64,000 nt of DNA from positions 31,300,901 through 31,364,900 of the forward strand of contig CM049317.1 in NCBI GenBank assembly GCA_026874595.1. Reading direction: 5' to 3'. Shown here in pieces: positions 12,816-24,549 of this stretch; the stretch's first letter is position 1; each line of letters begins with the position of its first letter. Source of the stretch: Sipunculus nudus (Eukaryota; Annelida; Sipuncula; Golfingiida; Sipunculidae). A program made the translations under genes and the position numbers. Below the pieces are notes generated by a model. The model had not been told where the DNA came from, did no database searches, and saw only the letters and a program-made list of their open reading frames with translations.

Positions 12816-13665
12816 CTATTAATATATGGTATATCCTGGACACAGGTGAAACTAAGCCTTCGGACATGAAATACTCCAGTAAGTGTTTGTCACTATTAAT
12901 GTATCCTATATCCGGGATACAGGTTACCCTAACGCTTTGGGCATGAATTGCTCTAATAAGTGTTTGTCACATTAAATATTTGCTATATCCAGGATACGGG
13001 TTACCCTAACCCTTCGGGCATGAAATACTCGAATAAGTGTTTGTCACATTTAATATTCGTATCCGGGATACGGGATACCCGATCCCTTCGGCCATGAAAT
13101 ACTTCAGGAAGTATTTGTCACTATTAATATATGATATATCGGGATTCGGGTTACATCAATTTTCGAGCATGAATACACATATAAGTGTTTACTCCAGTGT
13201 TTGTCACTATGAATATATGGTATATCCGGGATACGGGTTACCCTAATTCTTTCTGCAAGAAATACTCAGTACTTATTTGTCACTAATAATATATGCTATA
13301 TCCGGGACACGGGTTACCCTAACCCTTCAGGCATGAATACGCGAGTAAGTGTTTGTCACAATTAATATATGGTATATCTGGGATACGGACGGCACTAAGC
13401 CTTCGGACATGAAATACTCCAGTAAGTGTTTGTCACTATTAATGTATCCTATATCCGGGATACAGGTTACCCTAACCCTTCGGGCATGAAATACTCCAAT
13501 AAGTGTTTGTCACATTTAATATATGCTATATCCGGAATACTCGTTACCCTAACCCCTCGGGCATGAAATACTCCAATAAGTGATTGTCACATTTAATATA
13601 TGCTATATCCGGGATACGGGTTACCCTAACCCTTCGGGCATGAACTACTCCAATAATGTTTGTCA
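12816..13665. repeat. 77-bp minisatellite with higher-order structure
   Basis: About eleven to twelve units. The anchor GGCATGAA or GGACATGAA recurs at 12862, 12939, 13016, 13090, 13165, about 13252, 13329, 13405, 13482, 13559 and 13636. Spacing is mostly 77 bp, with 74, 75 and 87 in the middle. A typical unit holds TAAGTGTTTGTCAC, TATATCCGGGATACGGG and GGGTTACCCTAACCC, the last being an inverted repeat (GGGTTA / TAACCC, 3-nt loop). The unit starting at 12862 and the one at 13405 are nearly identical to each other and differ from the rest, and their preceding units match too. The array therefore has a higher-order period of about 543 bp. Non-coding. Confidence 0.95.
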
Positions 13666-13670
13666 CGTAC

Positions 13671-14320
13671 TATTTATTACAATGTTCAAGGTACAACCGA
13701 TGTCGATCCGACATGTCCACGTTCATTAAAACAGCATTTGACGAAGAAAAATACGACGTAAATTTCCCTATTAGACTTGATCCCACATCTAAAACTGGAA
13801 ACGAAAAGTAAAAAGAATTCATATTACATATGAGAAATGCCGCATCAGAGTTTCTAAGAGATAAGATACTCATAGCCTTAACACGGTTTATTACACAAAC
13901 TATTTTTTTAAAGGATACAATGTATATATACCGCAGTGCCTCACTACTTATTTCTTGAACCCGGTTCTAGTACAGAATATAGTCAACGGTTATCCATCAT
14001 GTATTGTTTTCACGTCTGTTTATGTTTAGTCATTCTGTAAGATTATTTGTCGCCTATATTATGTTGTATATATTTTATCACGTGCGTATATGTCAATTAG
14101 CCAATGGCTACTTTGCAATCCTGTTAATATAAATGTTCGAACCACAACGATTTTGTAAGAGAAAGGCGACAAAGGTTTGGAACAAGTGTTTTTCAAAATT
14201 AAATGTTAATATATCATTAGTGATTATTTGAATAAAAAATTTAATGAACTGAAGCATAAATTATTCCTGAATTAAGTCTATGATTAGTCAGTAACAAGCA
14301 CTTGTTATTTCGCAGGTGTG
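13671..14320. other. Intergenic, nothing recognised
   Basis: AT-rich spacer between the minisatellite and the CpG-rich tandem repeat. Nothing identified. Confidence 0.4.
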
Positions 14321-14324
14321 TTTT

Positions 14325-15590
14325 GCTACCGTGCACATTGCGCTTTGCTGTCGCTAGTTAATATGACCCGTAACAGCTGCTAATGCGCAGTTCAATGTGT
14401 TACTCTGCGACTACTAATTCCTTAATCGCCTATTGCAAAGCTTGTTGCAGGCCTATCCGGGCGACCTATGGCTACAAAGACTTGCATTGAAACGATAGCA
14501 GCACAAGTTTCGATCGCAATAGATAACCTCCATGGGTTCTCGCTAGCGCGCAAATCTGATTTACTTTCGCGCACATTGCGCATTGCAATCGCAGCTAAAA
14601 TGGTCGATGGCACTTGCTACCGCGCAAATCTGCTTGCTACTTTGCGACAGTTAATTGCTACCGCGCATATAGCTATGAGTAGTCGTGTCCGAGCGACCTC
14701 TGACAGGAAAGATTTGCACTAGGTTAACAGTGGCAGATTTTGCGATCGCAAAGACATAGTCCCCATGCATAGGAGCTGACAGCAACTTGCTACCGCGCAG
14801 GTATGTTTGCTACCGCGCACAATGCGCATTGCCAGATGAATATGACCCACGGCATTTGCTACTGCGCAGATCTGTTTGCCACTTTGCGACAGTTATTGCT
14901 ACCGCGCATATTGCTTTGAGTGGTCGTGTCCGAGCGACCTCTGACAGTAAAGACTTGCACTACGTTAACAGTAGCAGATTTTGCGATCGCAAAGACATAG
15001 TCCCCATGCATAAGAGCTGACAGCATCTTCTACGACGGAGGTTTGTTTGCTACCGCCCACATTGCGCATTGCGATCGCAGCTTAATATGAACCATGGCCT
15101 TTGCTACTGCGCAGATCTGTTTGCTACTTTTTGACAATGAATTGCTACCGCGCATATCGCTTTGAGTCGTCCTGTCCGAGCGACCTCTGGCATCAAAGAC
15201 TTACACTACGTCAACAGAAGCATATTTTGCAACCATAGCCGCCATGATAGCAATGACAGCCACTTTCTAGCGCGCAGGTCTGACTTTCTACCGCGCACTT
15301 TGCACATATGAGGCGGTCTGTGCATAGGCCACATGGGTAGCAATGACAGCCATTTGCTACCGCGCAGTTTGCGCGTACGAGCCGGTCCGTGCCTGATGGT
15401 AGCTAGTCCAGTGGCAGCTAACTGCGGGATGTGGCAAGCAATGCGAAAGGGTAGCAAATGCTACTGTGCGACTGCTATTTGCTAACGCGCACTTTGCGCT
15501 CAATAGCCATTGAACGCGTAATAGTAGCAGGATGAGTGGATGCTGAGTGCGCGTTGTGCCGGGCTATGTGCAATGGCAGCAAAGAATCCA
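14325..15590. repeat. CpG-rich tandem repeat, about 240 bp x 5 (degenerate)
   Basis: The anchor GCGACCT recurs at 14461, 14693, 14934 and 15180, giving periods of 232, 241 and 246 bp, with degenerate flanks on both sides. Within units the 11-mer GCTACCGCGCA occurs at least seven times exactly (for example near 14616, 14655, 14788, 14809, 14898, 15144 and 15356) and many times with one change. The palindrome GCGATCGC occurs near 14742, 14983 and 15070. Two adjacent units share GTTAACAGTGGCAGATTTTG-like and CATAGTCCCCATGCATA phrases. The block is rich in CpG in otherwise AT-rich DNA. The open frames across it exist because TA- and A-rich stop codons are rare there. I see no protein signature. 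Confidence 0.9.
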
Positions 15591-15645
15591 ATAGATCAGT
15601 CTGAAAATCTGACAGTTCCCCGCATATATGGCATCAAGGTTATGT

Positions 15646-15748
<103 letters not shown>

Positions 15749-15885
15749 CAAGGTCAAGTGGAAGACGTAGGGAGCAATCAACGAGAATCCCAATAGGTAA
15801 AAAGATGGTTTATTATATCTGAAAATATGACAATGAGAACTTGTGAGTCCCCATGTTCCATGTTCCAAGGACGGAGCTGGACTCT

Positions 15886-15890
<5 letters not shown>

Positions 15891-15924
<34 letters not shown>

Positions 15925-15946
15925 TATATATATATATATATATATG

Positions 15947-15981
<35 letters not shown>
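15891..15981. repeat. (TA)n microsatellite with TGAATA interruptions
   Basis: About 91 bases of alternating AT, broken twice by TGAATA about 24 bases apart and once by TTTATA. Frames across it on both strands are artefacts. Confidence 0.97.
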
Positions 15982-16690
15982 GAGTAGACATTCAATATAT
16001 CGTTATATAATCTGTCTTTATGTAGTATTGTGTTACACAATTATGTCATATCTGATTACCCTAAATAGGCCTACAATTAATCTTATTCTACACTGATATC
16101 AAATTACCATTAGTTACATCTAACACAAAAAAATGGAAGACTGTTGGAAGGTTATATTCAAGACCTAAATACGGGTACAAGTATTTTTATCTAAATTTAC
16201 CAATGATAAAGCTACATATATACATGACTCTTATTTCAATTCATTTACAATACACCGTTTTATATATCTTTTATAGTTTACTACTAAATTAAAAGCTGAG
16301 AACAGGAAATATATATCTGTTATACTAATTGGAGGTTAATAGAAATATGAAACGTATTAAAAACGTTCTTTTTCCTTTTGCTTGAGCAGGTAGGTCGACG
16401 GGAAATGGTAGCTCGGAATCATATATAGCAGAATTTTAGTTGTAATCCTTAGATAAGATTACCAGATTCATATCAAGTTTACCTGGAGGGTTTACTCCAA
16501 TAAACAGTAAATTGTGTCACAGGCTGACTGTTGAAAACTATAATTATTAATGTATTTTTCCATGTGACTCAGTTTTCTAACCCTGCCCTGTACTTTCCCC
16601 GGGCCAGTAGGGTCCTGTAACCTTAAATCCCTGATCAGTTTTCAAGTTCTTACTGAGTGCAGTGGACCATGTCAGGTCCAGCTTTTCGAT
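15982..16690. other. Intergenic, nothing recognised
   Basis: AT-rich spacer with no recognised feature. Confidence 0.4.
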
Positions 16691-17560
16691 GCCCTGTGTA
16701 TTCATAGGGTTATAACTGTTCTCTCCTTTCTATTTTCTGCTTGGCAAGAATCCCCTTTCTCCCTGTCACAAGTCCCTTCTTGTGTCCCAGTAATCACATA
16801 ACTCAAAGTGAGGCTGTAATTTTTTGTATCTTGGTGCATGAGGAATTTTGTGTGAAGGCCATAGTTGGTCTGTGTACTTGGAACCGAGAGGTTCACCTTT
16901 GAGCTGAAAACAAAAATGCTCCAAGCATGACCATAGAAGTGAAGTCAGAGGACATTTTTGCCAAATGAACAATGGTAACCAACTCTCTACCAAAACTGTA
17001 AAGTATCATATGACTGAAGTTACATGTTAAATATTTGACACTGCATAACTCTACCGCAGCAGCAAAAATGTTGAGAAACCAAGCACCGGAAGTAACCCTG
17101 TGAGGGATGGTTTATATGACAACCCAACGCAACCACAACCAACCTGTGACAACAGACGTTCCTCAAACTCTGACGCAATATTGGTGAGCCTGTTACAATT
17201 TTCCTTATTGCATTGTAAAGACACTATATTGCAGCCTCAGTAAAGAACGTAACTGGTTGTTATATTTCATTACTATAATTTTTTCTTCATTAACTTGTGA
17301 CGTGCTCTGTTGAATTTAATTGGTCTTATAATAAATCATACATTTACATATAGCTTTTCTATGTAAACACTCCCTTCTTGTGACACATTTCTCTTGGGAA
17401 GATTTTGTTGCGAACCGTAAAGATTAAATAAGGGTTATTTGTCTTTAGACATTGCACTTTAGGGATAGTCACTCTGTCACTGAGCCTGGTACCTGTAGCA
17501 GTTCTTGGTCCAACTTTATATCGGCGTAAGCTACCGGCCAAGCCAATTTATTGAAATTCA
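16691..17560 (-). repeat. Dispersed repeat family B, copy 1 (left part)
   Basis: Bases 16700-17160 match 48690-49130, sharing CAGTAATCA, ACTCAAAGTGAG and CTGTAATTTTTT. Bases 17160-17560 match both 49120-49520 and 43200-43570, sharing GTGAGCCTGTTACAATTTTC, AAAGACACTATATTGCA and ACCTGTAGCAG. On the minus strand the 16.8-17.0 kb part reads KKLQPHFELCDYW, and the 48.7 kb copy reads KKLQSHFEFYDYW in the matching frame, so this piece may descend from coding sequence. The tail part is not conserved as protein. After 17560 the match to the other copies ends. Confidence 0.75.
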
Positions 17561-19119
17561 TTGTATATAGAGTCAATACGAAAAGTTGTTATATACCTGC
17601 TGTCTTAGTTGTTTGTTCATGGGTGTGTGTGAGAGTGCTTGGCTATTCTTGGGCATCCTTCCTTAATGTTTCAGACAATATGCATTTATAAAAATCGTTT
17701 GTATTTGTACCAATGCACAAACCAACACAATTCATACGCTTTAATCAGATGTTTCTTTTATTCCTAATTCTTCTTGTTTACATGTCAATAATTCAATTTA
17801 AAGGGTCAAGATAATAAGTACAGACATGTGTATACGCAAATTATATGAATATGAATTAAAATCTATAATTAATATTACATTTTAATTGGTGTACGACCAC
17901 AAAAGTTGTACTACAGAATTATATCAGAAATAAAATATCAAAATACGCAGATAATGAGCAAAAATGAATTAAATGAAGGTATTTAAATGAAATTAAACTC
18001 TTAAAACTCTAAAAAATGTTGCAAGTATTGTGTCTCACAAGATCGCATGCTTCTTAAATCATAAACCATGTTGAGAAGATGAGAGTATCCTCTACTGTTT
18101 AAGATGTTTGAATGTATGGGTAGCAAGTGATATGTTATGATGATCGCAGATGCTTATATGATTCAGATGCTCTACTGATTTTCACAATATAGTGACGTGT
18201 GACGTAACATACATCTAGAAATCACTTGAGTCCTGTTTGCACAAGCTTTGTGTGTCATAATATTATTTGTTTAGTAATTATGGGCTTCTCTTAAACGCTC
18301 TGGAATTAAATGTTTAATTCATACAAGTAATAAGTAATGAGGAAGCTGTAAGGAAAGCTTTACGACCATATTTCTTGAAGTAAGTTTTAAAAGAGCATAT
18401 TTCTTCAAATAATTGTACAGCAATAAACGAGTTCAGGCTTCCTGTTTAATATTCTCCATCATTATTCTCCTTTTGTAACGTAGGGAAAACTTATTATCTT
18501 AACCCAAACCAGATACAGATCCAGGTAGGCTGCTTCTTGGAAGTCCGGCATAGAATACTCTTGGTCACTTGTTCTTGCCGACTGTTTCGCCATCTTCTTT
18601 GGAATCAGTACCATGACCAACAATGCCTGTTGTTTTTTCATTGTCATGAATCTGCTGTAGAATCTGCCAGAATGCGATCTAAGAAGGGTACCGTGACATT
18701 AAGAAATATTTTTCGGGGCAGCTCGCTTTCTTTACATTTCACAATTTACCATGTTATACGGTGCCTTATACTGTTGCTGCAAGAATTATTTATCAGCTGG
18801 GTTTGTTGAACTCGAACTCCAGAAACTAGGCAAATAAAGCACTGATTGCATATGAAAATGTTCTAATTACAAAATAAATTATTTTATCTTATGATTCTCT
18901 ATCTCTCAATTGTGTAATTTACATCATAAAGCCGTGTACAAAATGACCCTTGTAAGATTCATTGACAAAACGGTACACAATTAAATTTTCCGAGAGATTA
19001 AAAAAAATGATCAGTGAAAGCTGTTTTGTTGAAGATTAAACTGAAGCAGGCTATGCAAATAAATAAAGAGCAAAACTGCAAAGTCAGGAAGTCTACAATC
19101 AAAGATTTAAAGTTTCATT
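17561..19119. other. Intergenic, nothing recognised
   Basis: AT-rich. Short chance frames only, including overlapping frames on both strands at 18460-18810. No splice-supported exon was seen. Confidence 0.4.
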
Positions 19120-19134
19120 GGGGGGGGGGGGGGG
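19120..19134. repeat. Poly(G)15
   Basis: Fifteen consecutive G after AAGTTTCATT. The exact length in the source should be treated with caution. Confidence 0.95.
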
Positions 19135-19706
19135 TTAACAAAATTCAGAACAAAATGCTCTAGTTGTCAGGAACTAGATGGATACGAATAACCGTCCAGA
19201 GATTGAGAGCATGAGGTTTCAAACAGAGATTCTGTGTAAAGTTGCTTAAATATCTAGTGACTCTATGTTTAAGCAGCATGACTATCGGAGACGAGAGTGT
19301 TTACTCGATAAAGAGTTAATGAATAACAGACCATCCGCTAAAAGAGAAGTTTTCCTATTCGTTTTATTAATGTATAGTGTTTGTAAGACTCCTTTATGAC
19401 TGTCAAAAGTATTTAGGGGTATTGAAGTTGGTAAACCTTTATATTTCTTTTGGTTTAGAAGTGTATATTAGTATATTGGTATAATAGTGTATATTATTAT
19501 TATTATTACACTGTACGAATTTGGGTCGTTTAGAGAATACGGATAGATCAAATCTTGCAAAAAAAATTTATCCAGATATTAAATACTGAAAGTGCGTTTT
19601 AAAAATATCAGTACATGTAAGAGCAATTTGAGATACAGAAACAAAGATCCCTGACACACTGCAAAAACATAAGTTGCAGAAACATTGTTTTAAATAAAAC
19701 CCACAG

Positions 19707-20049
19707 CTAAGGCCAAAAAAAATTAAAGGTATGGTTCTCAGGCACCGCCCGCATCAATTTTAAACCCCCGCATCAAAAATTTTTATTTTGATTTTCAATA
19801 AAAACTGTCCAATCTTTAGCTGCTGCCGCTCTGACATTTCTTTCAAGAAGATAAAACCATACAATTTCCTTTGTTTTGTAGTGCTTTTACTTATTTTCCA
19901 AAATAAAACTGTTATTTTCATGCTTTTCCCTTATTATTTTACATTTTTATCGAAACATACCAAAAAATTTAAAATAAAAAAAGCGCCCGCCCGCATTGAT
20001 TTCTGAAAAAAAGTGCCTGAGAACCATACTTTTTTTTTATTTTGGCCTA
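19707..20049. mobile_element. Foldback MITE, about 343 bp
   Basis: The left end CTAAGGCCAAAA, followed at 19729 by GTATGGTTCTCAGGCAC, recurs as an inverted copy at the right end (GTGCCTGAGAACCATAC at 20013-20029, then TTTTGGCCTAA at 20040-20050). The terminal inverted repeats are about 45 bp. CGCCCGCAT also appears inside both ends. The centre is AT-rich and holds a 72-codon frame with no recognisable domain, so the element is non-autonomous. I could not settle the target-site duplication; flanking TA is possible. Confidence 0.85.
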
Positions 20050-20327
20050 AGGGGCCCGTTATCAATTATGAAGAGCCGAATTGGGACACAGAATTTGTCT
20101 AGTCATTACAGAAGTAAATGACGTGGTGTGGCATTGAAATTTAAAATAATGTTTTGTTTGGTGAAAATAATTTATAAACTTATGAAAGTAGATGATATTT
20201 TACTGTTGCGTGCACAGTTGGCGATATTAGAATGTAGTGTGCAAAAAAATACGCACCAAGTAAGGATCTTCCAGCGTTTTCCAATAATGAATTTGAAACA
20301 GCTGAAAATCATAAGAATAATAACTGG

Positions 20328-20378
20328 GTTGTGTGTGTGTTGGGGTGTTGGGGGGTTGGGGTTGGGGTTTGGTGTGTG
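20328..20378 (+). other. G-rich tract with quadruplex potential
   Basis: (TG)n leads into TTGGGGTGTTGGGGGGTTGG and then GGTTGGGGTTTGG, giving at least four runs of four or more G with short loops. The minus-strand frame rich in Pro-Asn here is a translation of this tract. Confidence 0.8.
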
Positions 20379-20379
20379 A

Positions 20380-22420
20380 TTGGAATATAGTTCTTGATTA
20401 GATAAACCAGTACAACAGAAATGATAAATATGAAGACATGAACTGTGAACTAGAATAACAACGGAAGTTGACCTGTGTGACACTTAGCTTTAACGGCATT
20501 GAGATAAGTTGGTGTCAAAATGTCCTTAAGGACTAGTTGAAAGTAGGTAAGACATTTTCTTTGGATCTTTCGCTCTAATTAAAAGTAGTTGGCGACTGAT
20601 ATAATAATACAAAGTGGACGGCTGATGGTTGCTTAATCAAACAAATCAATTATTATGAAAATGCAACAATTCTACGACCTACGGTAGGGATTTTGGTTAA
20701 ATGTAATATTTCAAACGATGATTTGTTTAAATATGTTAATCAAAGAATCTTCAATGCTGGTGTAAGTCCAATTATACGTTATACTTGTCCACTAACTGAG
20801 GAATCGGTTCTCAATAAGCTCACATGATATACCTCTTTTATTAAGTTTGATGGGAAAAGTAACAATATAACAATATGAATAATAAGTGCCACAATGCAGG
20901 AGTATACAAAGTGGCATTAAAAAAAAGTGTGTGGGATTCACAGATATACGAAGTAAATACTGACTTGGTTGAATATGACTTGACCTTCAATATGGTATTT
21001 TAAAACATTTAAATTCAGTGTTACTAGGCCTGTTTATCAGCTGATTACTGTTTATATTGAGCCCTTCAAATTCATCAGCATTGTTACTTTAATAACAACA
21101 CTTTATAATAAGTTATTAATTGGTATAAACAGTTGCACCCCTGTTTACTATTTCCAAAGGTATAATTAAAGTAAGCATAACTCAATTTTTAAATGCCGAA
21201 AAAGCATGTGAATTGGTTAAGTCAATTTTTTTCATTATTGTTGTAATTAAGTTTTACGTAATAATTGAGTATTTAGATATGTAAAAATTCAAAGTGGTGT
21301 CCAAGATGGCCAGTGGAAATTGCCCAATCACGTTTTTTTTTTCATTTTAGAAATTTAACAAAAGTGATAACACTAATATACTTGGGATAAATATATACGG
21401 CTCCGAACAATAATAATTATATCCAATACTTAATTACAGGTAATTACTTCATTTATTCATTATTTATGAATCTTTTTTTTTCAAGAATATATAATTAATA
21501 CATCGATTATGCATCATTTAGCCGTTCAGAAGAATAGAATGAATCTTCAATCAAGGGGTCAGCATCGAGCGTTCTCCGTGATACTAATGAGTAAACATTT
21601 ACCGCTAACAACAACAATCTGATTGATGTACAGTCAAGCCCGCTTATTGTGCAAGCATAAATTATGATAATAACCGGGATGCGGGCTTCAACATGGATGT
21701 CCTTTTGAGTCATAGAAGAAGCGTTATGTCTCATATGAAAATAAATAAATCCTCAATAAAAAGAAAACAGAAACGTTTATGAATATTTTTATTGCAAAAC
21801 GGCATATCTTATTACGTTGATGCGCACCTGACAATTTATTTCCTGTGAGTTTTGTGCCGTATGCCGCAAAATGTGAAAAAATCCGACCTGCAAACAGACA
21901 TAGACGTAGCGTCTGGGTCATGAGGTCATATGTCTGGAAATATGCAGCACAGTAATAACGTTATGCGTAGGCAAATTATTTTACTAGATACTTATTTCCC
22001 CGACAATCGCGCCTTTTTTCCTGATATCTTCTTAAGACTCAAACTTCCATGGCCGTCCTTATGACAGGACTGTTGGGCGAGCGGGCATCGTCATGCCAAT
22101 GTCAAATTCTGAAGTTTCGCCGCGATTGAGCTTTTGGACCAGGTATCTCCTCGAGTGCTCACAAACCCTGCAGGTTTTCGTGGAGCCTTAAAGGGGATTT
22201 CAAGTCGTGAGCAACGTTTAGAGCTCGTGCTTCATATCATCTCGGCGAAACGTCACCGAGGTGTGAACCACGGCCTTGCAAAGACAAGGAGTTCATTATA
22301 TATGACGTGATCGCAAACATCGCCCTCGTTAACTTACGAAGAAACGCAATGATCTGGATTACCCATAATGTACCGCCGGTCACTCTCTTGTTGATAATGA
22401 GGAATTTATTGACACCGTAA
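20380..22420. other. Intergenic, nothing recognised
   Basis: AT-rich to about 21950, then more balanced composition to 22420. No exon, RNA gene or repeat copy recognised. Confidence 0.4.
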
Positions 22421-22570
22421 GGGGTCTGGACAGCTGAGCGGTAAAATGCTCGGCCTTCTCCGCTGGCGACCCGGGTTGATCTCAGGTGCTGCAATGAGAG
22501 TGGGTTGGAGTGGTCCGTCTAAGGTCGGTGGTTCTCTCCGGGTTATACGGCTTCCTCCACCTCTCTCACT
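22421..22570 (+). mobile_element. tRNA-derived SINE-like remnant
   Basis: The head has a box A-like GGACAGCTGAGCGG at 22428 and a box B-like GGGTTGATCTC at 22473 (one base short of the usual GGTTCGAATCC form). It is followed by GGTTCTCTCCGGGTTATACG and GCTTCCTCCACC, a tail type I associate with invertebrate SINEs. The family is not assigned, and no poly(A) or target-site duplication is clear. Confidence 0.5.
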
Positions 22571-23114
22571 ACAAATTCAACTTCAACTCTATTTGTATCT
22601 TTCTTAAATATCTAACTGTATACTAACTCAATATGTCAGAAATTGTCGTTGCTGAAGGAGCAAATGCAGGCCGGATTTTCCGGTGACCTGTGACTGGCTC
22701 GAGCGCCGACTTTACTTTAAGTCATTCAGTCTAAGTACGCTTCGGGTAACAATATAAATTTCCAATGCGAATGGCATTATTGTTATCGGGGTAACTGTCA
22801 AACAAGATCCTTTTTTCAATAGCAAATTATATTTTGGATGGAACTTGTTAAACCATTGAAAGAACCATCAGTGTACTAGCATCGGCTATGTGTACAGAAT
22901 GGTCGCTCAAATACCGGGAATGTTCCTGTTTTTAAACGTTTGATTCGTGCAAACTACCACAGAATATTGAAACGCTGCCAAAGACATGAGACTAGCCTAC
23001 GTAAATGATAAGTTATGGTCGTGAGAGCGACCTATCAATCAAATTTAAGAAAATAAAGTCACGTGGATTTTATAGACCAGTAGGTTGATACTTAATCAAC
23101 TAATTACGAATCAA

Positions 23115-23340
23115 TCGGCCCCGGTATCTCAAGTTAGAGCACAGAAGTCATAGTCATAGGATCGTGCGTTCGAATCACATATGAAGCGATGAGATTGGTC
23201 ACAGTAGGCCCCCACCCAGGGCAAGGTCTGCAAGCTTCATGGAAAGGACGTTCACACCGTTTCAATGATTCATTCAAAAACAAGTTGGCATTTGATGGAG
23301 ATATAAAACAAGGGACCATGGGTCACGGCGCTCAGCTGAT
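23115..23340 (+). mobile_element. tRNA-like SINE or tRNA pseudogene remnant
   Basis: The piece CTCAAGTTAGAGCA at 23128 resembles a D-arm, and GTGCGTTCGAATCAC at 23164 a T-arm with a near-perfect box B. The acceptor and anticodon stems do not fold convincingly. The downstream 150 bases are not AT-rich like the surroundings and may be the SINE body. Confidence 0.45.
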
Positions 23341-24195
23341 TGTGATTTGACAATAAATTTTTCTCCACTGTGATATTATATCGAGTCGATAAAGCTTATG
23401 AAAATTATGGACATGTTTGGCTATTATAAAGGAATGTAATGTAATATGTAAGTAAAAGATAAATGAAATTCCCTGACTGATGGATTAATATAGTAAAATA
23501 AAGTGGTTTATTTTTTATTTATTTAGGAGGGGTTGACAATTGTGATATATTTGAGCAAATATGAATGCAATGACAGCAGTAATAAGCAGTAGTAGAATGA
23601 TGATAAAGCTATTTGTTGAAGGATGTAAAGTGTATGGTAGTCAGCAAGCTTTCAATTTGATAGATATGATGTTATGATTAACTATGCTGATGAAGTGATT
23701 TATGAATTTGTGACTGTATGACACAATATCTCTTTAGTCTTGACAAGGTACATTATTGTGATGCCCACTTTGTCTACATATTACACAATATTGACATAAT
23801 TCCTGGCATGTACATATATACCTATTGACAAATAGTTATACAAAATATTAAAGTATGAATATATGTGATTCATCTTGTTCTTGCTTACGGAGGCTGACCT
23901 TTGGATGGGGTTCGGAGAAGGGAAAAGTGAGGGCAGCACGAAGGTGGATGTAGAAATATTCTATTGTAATGTTTTTCATTTATATAAGATTATGAAAAGC
24001 TAAGAGGAAAGGGGCCCTCCTTCTTGGTTATAGTAAAGTTCTAAATATATGATTGCTAACTAATAATCTGACAAGACAGTAAAAAACAGTAAAAGTTTTG
24101 AGATACTGCGATGCATATGACAATTTACAGATGGACAGGCAAGTGGAAAGAATGGACTAATACCTTTATTTCACTTTCAAGGGAATTATGCATTT
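23341..24195. other. Intergenic, nothing recognised
   Basis: AT-rich spacer before the LINE. No gene or repeat identified. Confidence 0.4.
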
Positions 24196-24549
24196 AAGTT
24201 TATATATAAGCTTTTTTTAAATATTTATTGACAAAAGAACAATACATAAAAAGCATACAGCAAAATACACACAAGGCAAACAACATTAAGTTAGTCCGAC
24301 TGTAGAATATATGTGTGTATCTTTACATACATTTCTCTATACCCAGCTATAAATGAACAAAACATATAGGAGTAAAAAAAAAAAAAAAAGTATACATACA
24401 TAATGCCAAACTCCAACTGAAATAATATCAGAAAATTTCAATAACTCTGTATGAATACCGTAATGAAATGTTACCAATGTGAGAATCACTTCCATAAAAT
24501 TATTCTTTAATAAGGCAGTGGAGAGATTTCCACTTATTTTCATGCTGTT

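Noticed and set aside
12816-13665. Regular direct repeats that could suggest a CRISPR array
   Set aside because: The whole 77-bp unit is repeated with no unique spacers, and everything else in the window is eukaryotic.
14742-15080. GCGATCGC octamers, known as the HIP1 element of cyanobacteria
   Set aside because: They occur only inside the tandem repeat units, in AT-rich animal-like DNA; no sign of cyanobacterial genes.
14422-15457. Several 60-85 codon frames in the CpG-rich repeat
   Set aside because: Stop codons are rare in this composition; frames differ between repeat units and strands.
20172-20483. 103-codon minus-strand frame
   Set aside because: Its Pro-Asn run comes from the G-rich tract; the rest has no recognisable domain.
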